64,000 nt of DNA from NCBI GenBank assembly GCA_016195085.1, contig JACQAG010000048.1, forward strand, positions 82,488 to 146,487. Direction: 5' to 3'. Position numbers and translations under genes: made by a program. A model generated the notes under the pieces. The model did not search any database and was not told where the DNA came from. It saw nothing but the letters and a program-made list of their open reading frames with translations. This DNA is from Pseudomonadota bacterium (GTDB lineage: Bacteria > Pseudomonadota > Alphaproteobacteria > SHVZ01). Position 1 is the stretch's first letter. Every line of letters starts with the position of its first letter. Below are positions 34,044 through 42,708 of the stretch, piece by piece.

Positions 34044-34775
34044 TCATCGACGCCGGAGCTCCTCGAAATCGATCGGGAACCGGGCGCGGCGTTGCAACCA
34101 GCGAACACCCAGGAGATCGATGATGCCGACGGCGAGCCGGCCGAGCTGGCCGTAGTTGGAGCGGCCGGTCAAGCGCGGGCGATGATTGACCGGGACCGAG
34201 ACGACACGGCCGCCATGGCGGAGCGCCAAGGCGGGCAGGAACCGGTGCATATGGTCGAAATAGGGCAGCTCCAGAAACAAGGCGCGCCGGAACAGCTTGA
34301 TGCCGGTGGCAGAATCGGGCGTGGCGTCGCCCAGCAGCCAAGCGCGCAGCCCATTGGCGAGCCTGGAGCCGGTGCGCTTGGCCCAGCTGTCGCGGCGCTG
34401 GACGCGGTGGCCCACCACCATGTCGATTCCCTCCCGCGCCTGCCAGAGACGGGGGAGGTCGGCCGGATCGTTCTGCCCGTCGCCGTCGAGGGTGAAGATC
34501 CAGGTGCCGCGCGCTTGGCGCACGCCGGTCCACACGGCCGCACTTTGGCCGCGGGTCACCTTCCCCCTCAGCACGCGGAGCCTGGGATAGCATGCCAACG
34601 CCTGGCCGAGGCGGGCGGGGGTGGCATCGGTCGAGCCGTCATCGACCACCAAGACCTCGTGCGCGAAGTCCTGCGCCACTCGGTCGATCTCCGCCAGCAG
34701 CGGCAGGATGTTGCCCGCCTCGTTGCGCACGGGAATGACCACGGAGAGTTCGATGGGGCCAGCGGGAAGCGGCAT
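34044..34775 (-). CDS. Family 2 glycosyltransferase, dolichol-phosphate-mannose synthase/ArnC-like
   Basis: 243 residues. ELSVVIPVRNEAGNILPLL, EVLVVDDGSTDATPARL and FTLDGDGQNDPADLPRL are the GT-A nucleotide-sugar motifs of DPM1-like enzymes. There are no strong membrane helices, so it acts at the cytoplasmic face, loading a sugar onto undecaprenyl phosphate for the downstream GT39 protein. It is first in the leftward operon, 18 bases before the GT39 gene. Confidence 0.9.
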   Translation of the reverse strand: MPLPAGPIELSVVIPVRNEAGNILPLLAEIDRVAQDFAHEVLVVDDGSTDATPARLGQALACYPRLRVLRGKVTRGQSAAVWTGVRQARGTWIFTLDGDGQNDPADLPRLWQAREGIDMVVGHRVQRRDSWAKRTGSRLANGLRAWLLGDATPDSATGIKLFRRALFLELPYFDHMHRFLPALALRHGGRVVSVPVNHRPRLTGRSNYGQLGRLAVGIIDLLGVRWLQRRARFPIDFEELRRR

Positions 34776-34988
34776 CGGGATCTTCGCGAGAGGGCCCCCT
34801 CGATGGGCGGCGGACCGATCGGCGCCGAGGGTGAAAAGCGGGCTTTTGCGCGCGCGATTGTGATCGGCTCGGGGCCACGCTGATTGCGGCGCGGTTTATA
34901 GCAGAAGCGCGATCTCAGCCCCAGTCCTTAATCGGTCCGATCCACGAATCGGCTTGAGGGCAGGCCGGGCGAGTTCCATACTTGGGAG

Positions 34989-35558
34989 ATGCGAAGTCTA
35001 CGCTTGGTCGCAAGCTTGGTCTGGCTGATCGCCTGCGCCGTCCCGGTCATCGGCATGGGCTCGGCTGCGGCGCAATCCTCGGCGCAGCTGGACGTGCTCT
35101 TCGAGCGCTTGCACAAGACCCAATCGGAGGGCGAGGCGTCCGCCATCACGCGGACGATTTGGGCGTTGTGGACGACGTCGGACGATTCGAACGTCAACGA
35201 GCTGATGCGCCAAGGCCTGATCGCCATGCAGCGCCAAGACCTGGAGGCGGCACTCGACCGCTTCGACCAGATGGTGAAATACGCGCCGGAGTTCGCCGAA
35301 GGTTGGAACAAGCGGGCCACTGTCTATTACATGATGGGCCAATATCCGGAATCGGTCGCCGACATCGAGCGCGTGCTCGAACTCGAGCCCAGGCATTTCG
35401 GCGCGCTTTCCGGCCTCGGTATGATCAATGTCGAGCTCGATCGCAAGGAGTTGGCCATGAAGGCGTTCGAGGCGGCCCTCCAGGTCAACCCGTTCCTGCC
35501 CGGCGCCAAGCAGCAGATCGAAGCCTTGCGTAAGAAGATCAAAGGCGCGCCGACCTGA
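34989..35558 (+). CDS. Exported tetratricopeptide repeat protein
   Basis: 189 residues. A signal peptide (hydrophobic about 5-22, ending near AAAQS) is followed by three TPR units from about residue 75: LMRQGLIAMQRQDLEAALDR, AEGWNKRATVYYMMGQYPES and FGALSGLGMINVELDRKELA. TPR proteins are protein-protein scaffolds, here probably periplasmic. It is divergent from the glycosyltransferase operon and 34 bases ahead of the dihydroorotase gene. Confidence 0.88.
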   Translation: MRSLRLVASLVWLIACAVPVIGMGSAAAQSSAQLDVLFERLHKTQSEGEASAITRTIWALWTTSDDSNVNELMRQGLIAMQRQDLEAALDRFDQMVKYAPEFAEGWNKRATVYYMMGQYPESVADIERVLELEPRHFGALSGLGMINVELDRKELAMKAFEAALQVNPFLPGAKQQIEALRKKIKGAPT

Positions 35559-35592
35559 GCGGAACTCCGCGGCCCGCTCTCTTTGAGACGTG

Positions 35593-36930
35593 ATGGCTCC
35601 TTCCTACGATCTCATCGTTAGAGGCGGCACCGCGGCCACGCCCTCGGGCATTGCCGCCGCCGACATCGCCATTGCCGATGGGCGCATCGCTGCCATCGGC
35701 GATCTCGCCCGGGCCGGCGCGGCGGAGATCTTCGATGCCTCCGGCCTGCACGTGCTGCCTGGGATGATCGACACCCAGGTACATTTCCGCGAGCCCGGGG
35801 CGGAGCACAAGGAGGATCTCGAATCCGGCACCCGAGCCGCCGTGCTGGGCGGCGTCACCGCCGTCTTCGAAATGCCGAACACCAAGCCGCTCACGCTGAC
35901 CCCGGCAGCGCTGGCCGACAAGCTCGGGCGCGCCAAGGGCCGGGCCTGGTGCGAGCATGCCTTCTTCATCGGCGGGGCGGCGGAGAACGCCGATCAGTTG
36001 GCCGAGCTGGAACGTCTTCCGGGATGCTCCGGCGTCAAGGTGTTCATGGGATCCTCGACCGGCGATCTCCTGGTCGAGGACGACGCCACGCTGGCCCGCA
36101 TCATCGCCCATGGCATGCGACGCATGGCCGTCCATGCCGAAGACGAGCCGCGCCTAAAGGAGCGGCGCGGCATCGCCGAAAAGGCGGCCCACGCCCGCGC
36201 GCACCCGGTGTGGCGCGACGAGGAGGTCTGCCTCAAGGCGACGCGGCGGCTCCTGGGGCTCGCCGCCAAGGCGAGGCGGCGCGTGCATGTCCTGCATGTG
36301 ACCACCGCCGAAGAGATGGCGCTGCTCGCCCGCCACAAGGCTTTCGCCACCGTCGAGGTCACCCCGAGCCATCTCATCCTGACCGCGCCCGAATGCTACG
36401 AGCGGCTCGGCACCTATGCGCAGATGAATCCCCCGGTGCGCGAGCAGCGCCACCAGGATGCGCTGTGGCGGGCGATCGCCGAGGGGGTGGTCGATGTTGT
36501 CGGCAGCGATCACGCACCCCACACGCGCCAGGAGAAGGACAAGCCCTATCCCGGCAGCCCGTCGGGCGTGCCGGGCGTGCAGACGACGGTGCCGTTGCTC
36601 TTGGATGCGGTCCACCGCGGCAAGCTCAGCCTCGAGCGCCTGGTCGATCTCCTCTGCCACGGACCGCAGCGGATCTACCAGATCGCCGGCAAAGGCCGGC
36701 TGACCGTCGGCTATGACGGCGATCTGACCCTGGTCGATCTCAAGCGCCGGCAACGCATCGAACATAAGCTGATGGCGACCAAATCCGGCTGGACGCCCTT
36801 TGACGGCATGACCGTGACCGGCTGGCCGATCGCCACCATCATCCGCGGCCATCTCGTCATGCGCGACGGCCAGGTCCTCGGCGCGGCCCTGGGCCAGCCG
36901 GTGCGCTTCCAGGAGTACCTACCGGCATAA
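35593..36930 (+). CDS. pyrC: Dihydroorotase (class I, PyrC-like) or related cyclic amidohydrolase
   Basis: 445 residues. PGMIDTQVHFREPGAEHKED, VFEMPNTKPLT, GVKVFMGSSTGDL and VVGSDHAPHTRQEKDKPYPG are the amidohydrolase motifs. Dihydroorotase closes carbamoyl-aspartate in pyrimidine synthesis. The first histidine of the usual H-x-H metal motif is Gln here (QVH), a variant I recall from an alphaproteobacterial subfamily. ATG at 35593 is used; GTG at 35590 is adjacent. No pyrB is nearby, so an allantoinase-like or hydantoinase-like role is not excluded. Confidence 0.82.
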   Translation: MAPSYDLIVRGGTAATPSGIAAADIAIADGRIAAIGDLARAGAAEIFDASGLHVLPGMIDTQVHFREPGAEHKEDLESGTRAAVLGGVTAVFEMPNTKPLTLTPAALADKLGRAKGRAWCEHAFFIGGAAENADQLAELERLPGCSGVKVFMGSSTGDLLVEDDATLARIIAHGMRRMAVHAEDEPRLKERRGIAEKAAHARAHPVWRDEEVCLKATRRLLGLAAKARRRVHVLHVTTAEEMALLARHKAFATVEVTPSHLILTAPECYERLGTYAQMNPPVREQRHQDALWRAIAEGVVDVVGSDHAPHTRQEKDKPYPGSPSGVPGVQTTVPLLLDAVHRGKLSLERLVDLLCHGPQRIYQIAGKGRLTVGYDGDLTLVDLKRRQRIEHKLMATKSGWTPFDGMTVTGWPIATIIRGHLVMRDGQVLGAALGQPVRFQEYLPA

Positions 36931-36931
36931 C

Positions 36932-36987
36932 GCCCCCACCCCGTCCCTCCCCCACGCGTTAACCTGGGGGAGGGACGGGGTGGGGGC
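36932..36987. repeat. Intergenic palindromic repeat, family B (short copy)
   Basis: GCCCCCACCCCGTCCCTCCC and its complement at the right, ending in GTGGGGGC, enclose a short GC/AT spacer. It is a 56-bp single-hairpin form of the 102-bp repeats at 10558 and 20168, directly after the dihydroorotase stop. Confidence 0.85.
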
Positions 36988-37073
36988 AGAGATCCGGCCG
37001 GATTTGGCCCACGCCGTTCGAGTTGCTATATCTAGTCCAGACGTCTCGTCCGATCTTCCGGGAGCTTTCCGCC

Positions 37074-38243
37074 ATGACCGCATGCATCGTCGGCTGGGCG
37101 CACACGCCCTTCGGCAAACATGACAAGGAGGACCTCGAGAGCCTCATCGTCAAAGTCGCGGTGGACGCGGTCGCCGATGCGGGCCTGGCGCCCAAGGACA
37201 TCGACGAGATCTTCATCGGCCATCTGAATGCCGGCTTCGTGCGCCAGGAGTTCCCTTCATCCCTGGTCCTGCAAGCCGATCCGGTGTGGCGATTCAAGCC
37301 GGCGACCCGGGTCGAGAACGCATGCGCCACCGGCTCCGCCGCAATCCATCAGGGCCTGAATGCGATCGCCGCCAAGAAGGCCAGGCGCGTGCTGGTGGTC
37401 GGCGTCGAGAAGATGACGGAGGTGACCGGCCAGGAGGTGGGCGACATCCTCATCAAGGCGAGCTACCTCAAGGAGGAAGGGCAGATCGAAGGCGGCTTCG
37501 CCGGCGTCTTCGGCCGTATCGCCCAGCAATACTTCCAGAAGCATGGCGACCAATCCGATGCGCTGGCCCGCATCGCCGCCAAGAACCACAAGAACGGCGC
37601 GGTCAATCCATTGGCGCATATGCGCAAGGATTTGGGCTACGCCTTCTGCCGCGAGATCTCGGAGAAGAACCCGATCGTCGCCGGGCCGTTGAAGCGCACC
37701 GATTGCTCGCTCGTCTCCGACGGCGCGGCGGCACTGGTGCTGGCCGATGTCGACACCGCGCTCGCCTTGAAGAAGGCGGTGATCTTCCGCGCCGCCGAGC
37801 ACGTCAACGACTTCCTGCCCTTGAGCAAGCGCGACATCACCCTGTTCGAGGGCTGCGAGCTCGCCTGGAAAAGGGCGCTGGCAGCGGCCGGCCTCAAGCT
37901 CGAGGATCTCAGCCTGGTCGAGACCCATGACTGCTTCACCGTGGCCGAGCTGTTGGAATACGAGGCGATGGGGCTGACACCAAGGGGCCAGGGGGCGCGG
38001 GCGATCGCCGAGGGCTGGACCGAAAAGGACGGCAAGCTGCCGATCAATCCCTCGGGTGGGCTCAAGTCCAAGGGCCATCCCATCGGCGCCACCGGCGTCT
38101 CCATGCACGTGATCTCGGCGATGCAGCTGACCGGCAGCGCCGGGGCGATCCAGGTGAAGGATGCGAAGCTTGCCGGCATTTTCAACATGGGGGGCGCGGC
38201 GGTCGCGAACTATGTGAGCATCCTCGAGCCCTTGCGCAGCTGA
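37074..38243 (+). CDS. Thiolase family protein (acetyl-CoA acetyltransferase, SCP-x type)
   Basis: 389 residues. VENACATGSAAIHQGLNAIA contains the acyl-accepting Cys84, the second active-site region is LVETHDCFTVAE, and the C-terminus has SKGHPIGATGVSMHVISAMQ. It belongs to the SCP-x/non-decarboxylating branch and probably cleaves a 3-oxoacyl-CoA in degradation. GGGAG lies upstream of ATG at 37074; an earlier in-frame ATG-like codon at 37023 gives an unmatched extension. The AcuI-like reductase follows in the same direction, 26 bases on. Confidence 0.88.
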   Translation: MTACIVGWAHTPFGKHDKEDLESLIVKVAVDAVADAGLAPKDIDEIFIGHLNAGFVRQEFPSSLVLQADPVWRFKPATRVENACATGSAAIHQGLNAIAAKKARRVLVVGVEKMTEVTGQEVGDILIKASYLKEEGQIEGGFAGVFGRIAQQYFQKHGDQSDALARIAAKNHKNGAVNPLAHMRKDLGYAFCREISEKNPIVAGPLKRTDCSLVSDGAAALVLADVDTALALKKAVIFRAAEHVNDFLPLSKRDITLFEGCELAWKRALAAAGLKLEDLSLVETHDCFTVAELLEYEAMGLTPRGQGARAIAEGWTEKDGKLPINPSGGLKSKGHPIGATGVSMHVISAMQLTGSAGAIQVKDAKLAGIFNMGGAAVANYVSILEPLRS

Positions 38244-38269
38244 GACGGGCCCCGCGGGAAGGCCGGCCG

Positions 38270-39262
38270 GTGACCGACAGCTTTCGCGCCCTCCTCCTGC
38301 GCGAAGCCGGCGGCAAGGTCTCGGCTGCGCTCGAGACCCTCAAGGCTTCCGACCTGCCCGACGGCGACGTCACCGTGCGCGTCCGCTACTCCACCCTCAA
38401 CTACAAGGATGGAATGATCCTGAAGGGGCTGGGGCGCCTGGTGCGCAGCTACCCGCATGTGCCCGGCGTGGATTTCTCCGGCACGGTGGAAGACTCAAGC
38501 CACCCCGGCTTCGAGCCCGGCGAAGAGGTGGTGCTCACCGGCTGGCGGGTGGGCGAGCAGCGCTGGGGCGGTTATGCAGGCCTGGCCCGGGTCAAGGGCG
38601 AGTGGCTGGTCAAGCTGCCTTCCGGCCTGTCCCTGAAGCAGGCGATGGCGATCGGCACGGCAGGCTTCACCTCCGGCATGGCGGTGGCGGCTCTGGAAGC
38701 CCATGGCCTTACGCCGGAGAAGGGCGAGGTGCTGGTGACCGGTGCCGCCGGCGGCGTGGGCTCGGTTGCGGTGGCACTCCTGGCAAGGGGCGGCTACCGG
38801 GTCGCCGCCTCCACCGGCCGCCCCGAAACCAGCGCCTATCTCAAGGATCTCGGCGCCTCCCAGATCATCGATCGGGCCAGCCTCGCAGCATCACCCGGGC
38901 GCCCGCTCCTCTCCGAGCGCTGGGCCGGCGCCGTCGATTCCGTCGGCGGCAGCACCCTTGCCCACATTCTGGCCGAGATGAAGACCCGCGCCGCGGCGGC
39001 TTCCTGCGGGCTCGCCGGCGGCGCCGAGCTCAACACCACGGTCATCCCGTTCCTGCTGCGCGGCGTCAGCCTCATCGGAATCGATTCCGTGCTCTGTCCC
39101 ATGGAGGAGCGGCAGCGCGTCTGGCAGCGCCTCGCCCGCGATCTGCCGAAGGACACGCTCGATGCCATCACCGACACCGCCAAGCTCGAGGACTTGCCGC
39201 GCCTTGCCGACGACATCCTCGCGGGCCATATCCGCGGCCGCATGGTGGTTGAGATCGAGTGA
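38270..39262 (+). CDS. acuI: Acrylyl-CoA reductase-like quinone oxidoreductase (AcuI/YhdH family)
   Basis: 330 residues of the zinc-free MDR superfamily. RVRYSTLNYKDGMILKGLG, HVPGVDFSGTVEDSSHPGF and the NADPH motif VLVTGAAGGVGSVAVALLA are characteristic of YhdH/AcuI. AcuI reduces acryloyl-CoA to propionyl-CoA and protects cells from that reactive thioester. It starts at GTG (38270) with GGGAAGG upstream. With the upstream thiolase it may serve short-chain acyl-CoA metabolism. Confidence 0.88.
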   Translation: MTDSFRALLLREAGGKVSAALETLKASDLPDGDVTVRVRYSTLNYKDGMILKGLGRLVRSYPHVPGVDFSGTVEDSSHPGFEPGEEVVLTGWRVGEQRWGGYAGLARVKGEWLVKLPSGLSLKQAMAIGTAGFTSGMAVAALEAHGLTPEKGEVLVTGAAGGVGSVAVALLARGGYRVAASTGRPETSAYLKDLGASQIIDRASLAASPGRPLLSERWAGAVDSVGGSTLAHILAEMKTRAAAASCGLAGGAELNTTVIPFLLRGVSLIGIDSVLCPMEERQRVWQRLARDLPKDTLDAITDTAKLEDLPRLADDILAGHIRGRMVVEIE

Positions 39263-39548
39263 CTCTGTTGGTGCGTCGCCATGCCCGGATTTGATGCGGG
39301 CATTGAAAGCACAATGACCCGCCGCCAGCCGCAATCATCAAGATTTTATCAGCAAGCCACGCATTAACTTTTTTCGGCACTGATTGCCGGCGCCACGGCG
39401 GTATCGCTCCCTGTTTGCTGTTGCACGGGTCTTGGTCCCTGGAGTTCAATCGCCGAATTCAGGGCGCGGGTCCGTCTGCGTTAGGGAGATGTGCTCGGTA
39501 TCGCTGCCGAGTGCCGTTGCGCCGGCGTTTTCGTGACGGAGGTAGCCA
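39263..39548. other. Intergenic region with a small hairpin
   Basis: No gene is evident in these 286 bases. ATGCCCGGATTTGATGCGGG with the complementary tail CAT (about 39279-39301) is a short hairpin that may stop the acuI transcript. A T-rich patch at 39367-39374 lacks a GC stem. The final 12 bases carry the GGAGGT ribosome site of the pentapeptide-repeat gene. Confidence 0.4.
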
Positions 39549-40904
39549 CTGTCAGACACTCCCAAGAGCGATGACAAGCCGACATCGCAGCTGAAGGAGA
39601 TTTCTCCGGCCGAGCTCTCCAAGGTCATAAAGAAGCATCAGCTGTGGCGGCAGAGCCGGGCCGGCGGCGCACGCGCCGATCTCAAGATGTGCGACTTGAG
39701 CCAGCAAATGCTGGCGACGGTCGACCTCTCGCAAGCGGAGCTCACCGGTGCCAGGCTCGCCGGCTCCGATCTGAGCAGCGCCAAGCTTGTGGCCGCCATC
39801 CTCTTCGGCGCCGACTTCAGCAAGGCGCAACTCGTCGGCGCCGACCTGTCGCGCGCCGACCTTAGGGGCTCCATCATGCGCGGCGCCGATCTGACGAATG
39901 CGGTGATCATCGATGCGGATCTCCGCGACGGCATCTTGTACCGCGCTGCCCGCGACGGCGGCTTCACCGTCATGAACAACGAGGCGGCGGCAACCGAGAG
40001 GGGCACCGCGGTGGTCAAGAACGCCAACCTCACCCAGTCGAAGCTGTCGAGCTCCTTCGTCAACCAAACGGACTTCACCGATGCCGTTCTCAAGAACGTG
40101 AAGCTGGTCCGCGCCAATCTCAGCAATGCGAATTTCACGGGGAGCAATCTGGAGGGCGCCGACCTCCGCGATGCCAACCTGTCGGGCGCGGTGCTCCACG
40201 GCGCCATCCTCAGCGCCTGCCTCTTGAACGGCGCCAACCTCAAGGGTGCCGATCTCGGCGGCGCTGTCATCGATGCCGCCGACCTGTCGAGGGTTTTGCA
40301 GGCTGGAGCCAAGGTGCCGCGCACCATCGCGTCCCTGGGCGCGCCGCTGCACGAGCTGTTGCGCGACCATTCCGAATGGCTCAAGAGCGGCGGCGCCCGG
40401 GGTAAGCGGCTTGACCTCTCCCGGATGGATCTTCGCGCCCAGGATCTCGCCCAGTTCGACCTGTCGGCGTGCGATCTGAGCTACGCTACCTTGACCGACG
40501 CCAAGCTCGCCAGCTGCACCTTGGTCATGGCCAACTTCAGCTTCTGCGATCTGCGCAACGCCGATCTGAGCTTCGCCGACCTGCGCGGCGCCACTCTGTC
40601 GCGCGCCAACTTTTCCGGTGCCCAGCTGGTGAAGGCGCGCCTGGATGTGCTCATTGTCTCCTCGAAGGGCACGCAACAATTTCCGACCAAGGCCGAGAGC
40701 GCCAAGTTCGACCGAGCCAATCTCATCGGCGCGGTCCTGGCCGGTGCCCAGCTCGCCTCCGCCAGCTTCACCGGCGCCATTCTGACCGACGCCGACATCA
40801 GGCGGGCCGACCTTCATGATGCGGTCTTCACCAATGCCGAAATCGCCGGAGCCAAGTTCGAGGGCGCCAACCTCCAAGGCGTGATCGACCTCTGGATGGA
40901 TTAG
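39549..40904 (+). CDS. Pentapeptide-repeat protein, apparent CTG start
   Basis: 451 residues if translation begins at CTG 39549. GGAGGT lies six bases upstream of that codon, a stop precedes it at 39543, and the frame from it reads LSDTPKSDDKPTSQLKEISP, with SKVIKKHQLWRQS before RADLKMCDLS, the usual lead-in of these proteins. ATG at 39687 would delete this segment and has no ribosome site. Two blocks of A(D/N)LXX repeats (about 50-250 and 295-445) form right-handed quadrilateral beta helices separated by a linker. The function is unknown; such proteins can act as scaffolds or DNA mimics. Confidence 0.82.
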   Translation: MSDTPKSDDKPTSQLKEISPAELSKVIKKHQLWRQSRAGGARADLKMCDLSQQMLATVDLSQAELTGARLAGSDLSSAKLVAAILFGADFSKAQLVGADLSRADLRGSIMRGADLTNAVIIDADLRDGILYRAARDGGFTVMNNEAAATERGTAVVKNANLTQSKLSSSFVNQTDFTDAVLKNVKLVRANLSNANFTGSNLEGADLRDANLSGAVLHGAILSACLLNGANLKGADLGGAVIDAADLSRVLQAGAKVPRTIASLGAPLHELLRDHSEWLKSGGARGKRLDLSRMDLRAQDLAQFDLSACDLSYATLTDAKLASCTLVMANFSFCDLRNADLSFADLRGATLSRANFSGAQLVKARLDVLIVSSKGTQQFPTKAESAKFDRANLIGAVLAGAQLASASFTGAILTDADIRRADLHDAVFTNAEIAGAKFEGANLQGVIDLWMD

Positions 40905-40915
40905 CGAGATCGGGC

Positions 40916-41752
40916 TTAGTTCTCCCGCTTCACCGCGCTTTCGTGCCAGGAGCGGAGCGCCAGGTGCGTGATGAGGGTGAAGACGAGGAAGATGACGATG
41001 CCCGACGCGGAGATCAGCACCAGCGAGGCGAACATGCGGGGGATCTCGAGCCGGTAGCCCGCCTCCAGGATGCGGAAGGCGAGGCCCGAGCCCTCGCCGG
41101 CGCTGCCGGCCACGAACTCGGCGACGATGGCGCCGATCAGCGCCAAGCCGCCGGAGATGCGCAGCCCGCCCAGGAAATACGGCAAGGCCGTCGGCAGCCG
41201 GAGGTGCCACAGCACCTGCAGCCGCGATGCGCCGTAGAGCTGCATCAGGTTCAAGAGATTGTGGTCGGCGGAATTGAGGCCGATGGTGGTGTTGGAAAGG
41301 ATCGGGAAGAAGGCGACGATCCAGGCGCAGATGAGGAGGGCCACGGTCAGGTTGGGCACATAGATGATGATCAAGGGCGCGATCGCCACGATCGGCGTCA
41401 CCTGCAGGATCACCGCATAAGGAAAGAGGCTGAGCTCGACCCAGCGGGAGCTGGCGAACAACACCGCCAAGCTCACCCCACCCACGACCGCCACCGTCAG
41501 CGCCAGGAAGGTTACCCTCAGCGTGTTCACCAGCGCCGGGAAAAGGATGTGCCAATCCTTCACCATGGAGCGGGCGATGTCGCTCGGCGCCGGCAGGATG
41601 TACCAGGGAATCTCCCAGATCCGGCACATCGCCTCCCAGCCGGCGACCATGAGCACCCCGATGGCGATCGGCGCCAGCACCCGCGCCATCGATCCGGAGG
41701 CAAGGCCGGGCACAAGGCGCTGGCGATCGCCATTGGCACGTTCCGAAGCCAT
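40916..41752 (-). CDS. ABC permease of the nitrate/sulfonate/taurine (NMT1) type
   Basis: 278 residues with six membrane segments and the loop LMQLYGASRLQVLWHLRLPT that contacts the ATPase. ILPAPSDIARSMVKDWHILF near the N-terminus is typical of SsuC/TauC/ThiX permeases. The start at 41752 follows GAGGGGAGGA. It is third in a binding protein-ATPase-permease operon read leftwards, eight bases after the ATPase gene. Confidence 0.92.
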   Translation of the reverse strand: MASERANGDRQRLVPGLASGSMARVLAPIAIGVLMVAGWEAMCRIWEIPWYILPAPSDIARSMVKDWHILFPALVNTLRVTFLALTVAVVGGVSLAVLFASSRWVELSLFPYAVILQVTPIVAIAPLIIIYVPNLTVALLICAWIVAFFPILSNTTIGLNSADHNLLNLMQLYGASRLQVLWHLRLPTALPYFLGGLRISGGLALIGAIVAEFVAGSAGEGSGLAFRILEAGYRLEIPRMFASLVLISASGIVIFLVFTLITHLALRSWHESAVKREN

Positions 41753-41760
41753 TCCTCCCC

Positions 41761-42570
41761 TCAGTCGGCGGTCATGGCGTCGTGCAGATGCTGCGACACC
41801 AGCCGGCAATAATCGTTGTAGGTGCCGGACGTGCGGAGGCCTTCCGCACGCGGATAGGGAATCTCGATGTCGAGGTCGGCGATGATCCGCCCCGGGCGCT
41901 TGGTCATGACGGCGATGCGGCTCGACAGGTAGACGGATTCATAGACGCTGTGGGTAACGAAAACGACGGTCCAGCCCTGGCGTTGCCAAAGCGCCAAGAG
42001 ATCGTCGTTGAGACGGAAGCGGGTGATCTCGTCGAGCGCGGCGAAAGGCTCGTCCATCAACAGGACACGGGGCCGCGTCACCACGGCACGGGCGATGGAA
42101 ACGCGCATCTTCATTCCGCCCGAGAGCTGGCGGGGATAGCGGTCGGCGAAGCCCTCCAGCCCCACCATGGCGAGCGCTTCGGCGACGCGATCCTCGGCTT
42201 CCGCACGGGAGAGGCGGGCGATCTTGAGCGGCAGCAGCACGTTTCCCGCGACCGTCGCCCAAGGCATGAGCGTCGGCTCCTGGAAGACGAAGCTGAGCCC
42301 ATGGCTAGGACCGGCGGCCCCCGAGGTACCCGCCCCCGGCCAGACGATGGTGCCGCTGGTAGGCTCGCCCAGGCCGGCGATCATCCTCAGCACCGTGCTC
42401 TTGCCGCAGCCGGACGGTCCCAGCACGGAGAGAAATTCGTTGCGGCCGATGGCCAGCGAGAAGTCGCGGACCGCAACGGTTCCCTCGGAAAACACCTTCC
42501 CGATCCGCTCGAGGCGAACCAGCTCCGCTTGGCCGGCAAGGCCCCGGCTCGCCTCCTCGTATGCGGTCAT
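41761..42570 (-). CDS. ABC ATPase of the nitrate/sulfonate/taurine type
   Basis: 269 residues. Walker A GPSGCGKST, Q-loop VFQEPTLMPW, signature LSGGMKMRVSIARA and Walker B VLLMDEPFAALD are intact, and the whole resembles SsuB/TauB. The start at ATG 42570 is preferred; a GTG at 42627 arises from a piece of the family A repeat trailer (GTGAGGGTC). It powers the permease just downstream. Confidence 0.93.
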   Translation of the reverse strand: MTAYEEASRGLAGQAELVRLERIGKVFSEGTVAVRDFSLAIGRNEFLSVLGPSGCGKSTVLRMIAGLGEPTSGTIVWPGAGTSGAAGPSHGLSFVFQEPTLMPWATVAGNVLLPLKIARLSRAEAEDRVAEALAMVGLEGFADRYPRQLSGGMKMRVSIARAVVTRPRVLLMDEPFAALDEITRFRLNDDLLALWQRQGWTVVFVTHSVYESVYLSSRIAVMTKRPGRIIADLDIEIPYPRAEGLRTSGTYNDYCRLVSQHLHDAMTAD

Positions 42571-42708
42571 GCCGGGGGATCCATCCTCGCCGTCGCTTGG
42601 GGGTGGCAGGCGGAAGCGGACCCTCACCCGCTCGCGGGTTGCGCGGCGGGCGAAGGCTCATGGGCGGCGCGGCGGCGCTTCACGGTCGTCGCGCGATCTC
42701 GTCGGCGA

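Noticed and set aside
39552..41627. Long minus-strand frame of 691 codons
   Set aside because: It is the mirror of the pentapeptide repeats (A-D/N-L-x-x codons) and runs across the convergent permease gene; no family motif and no ribosome site.
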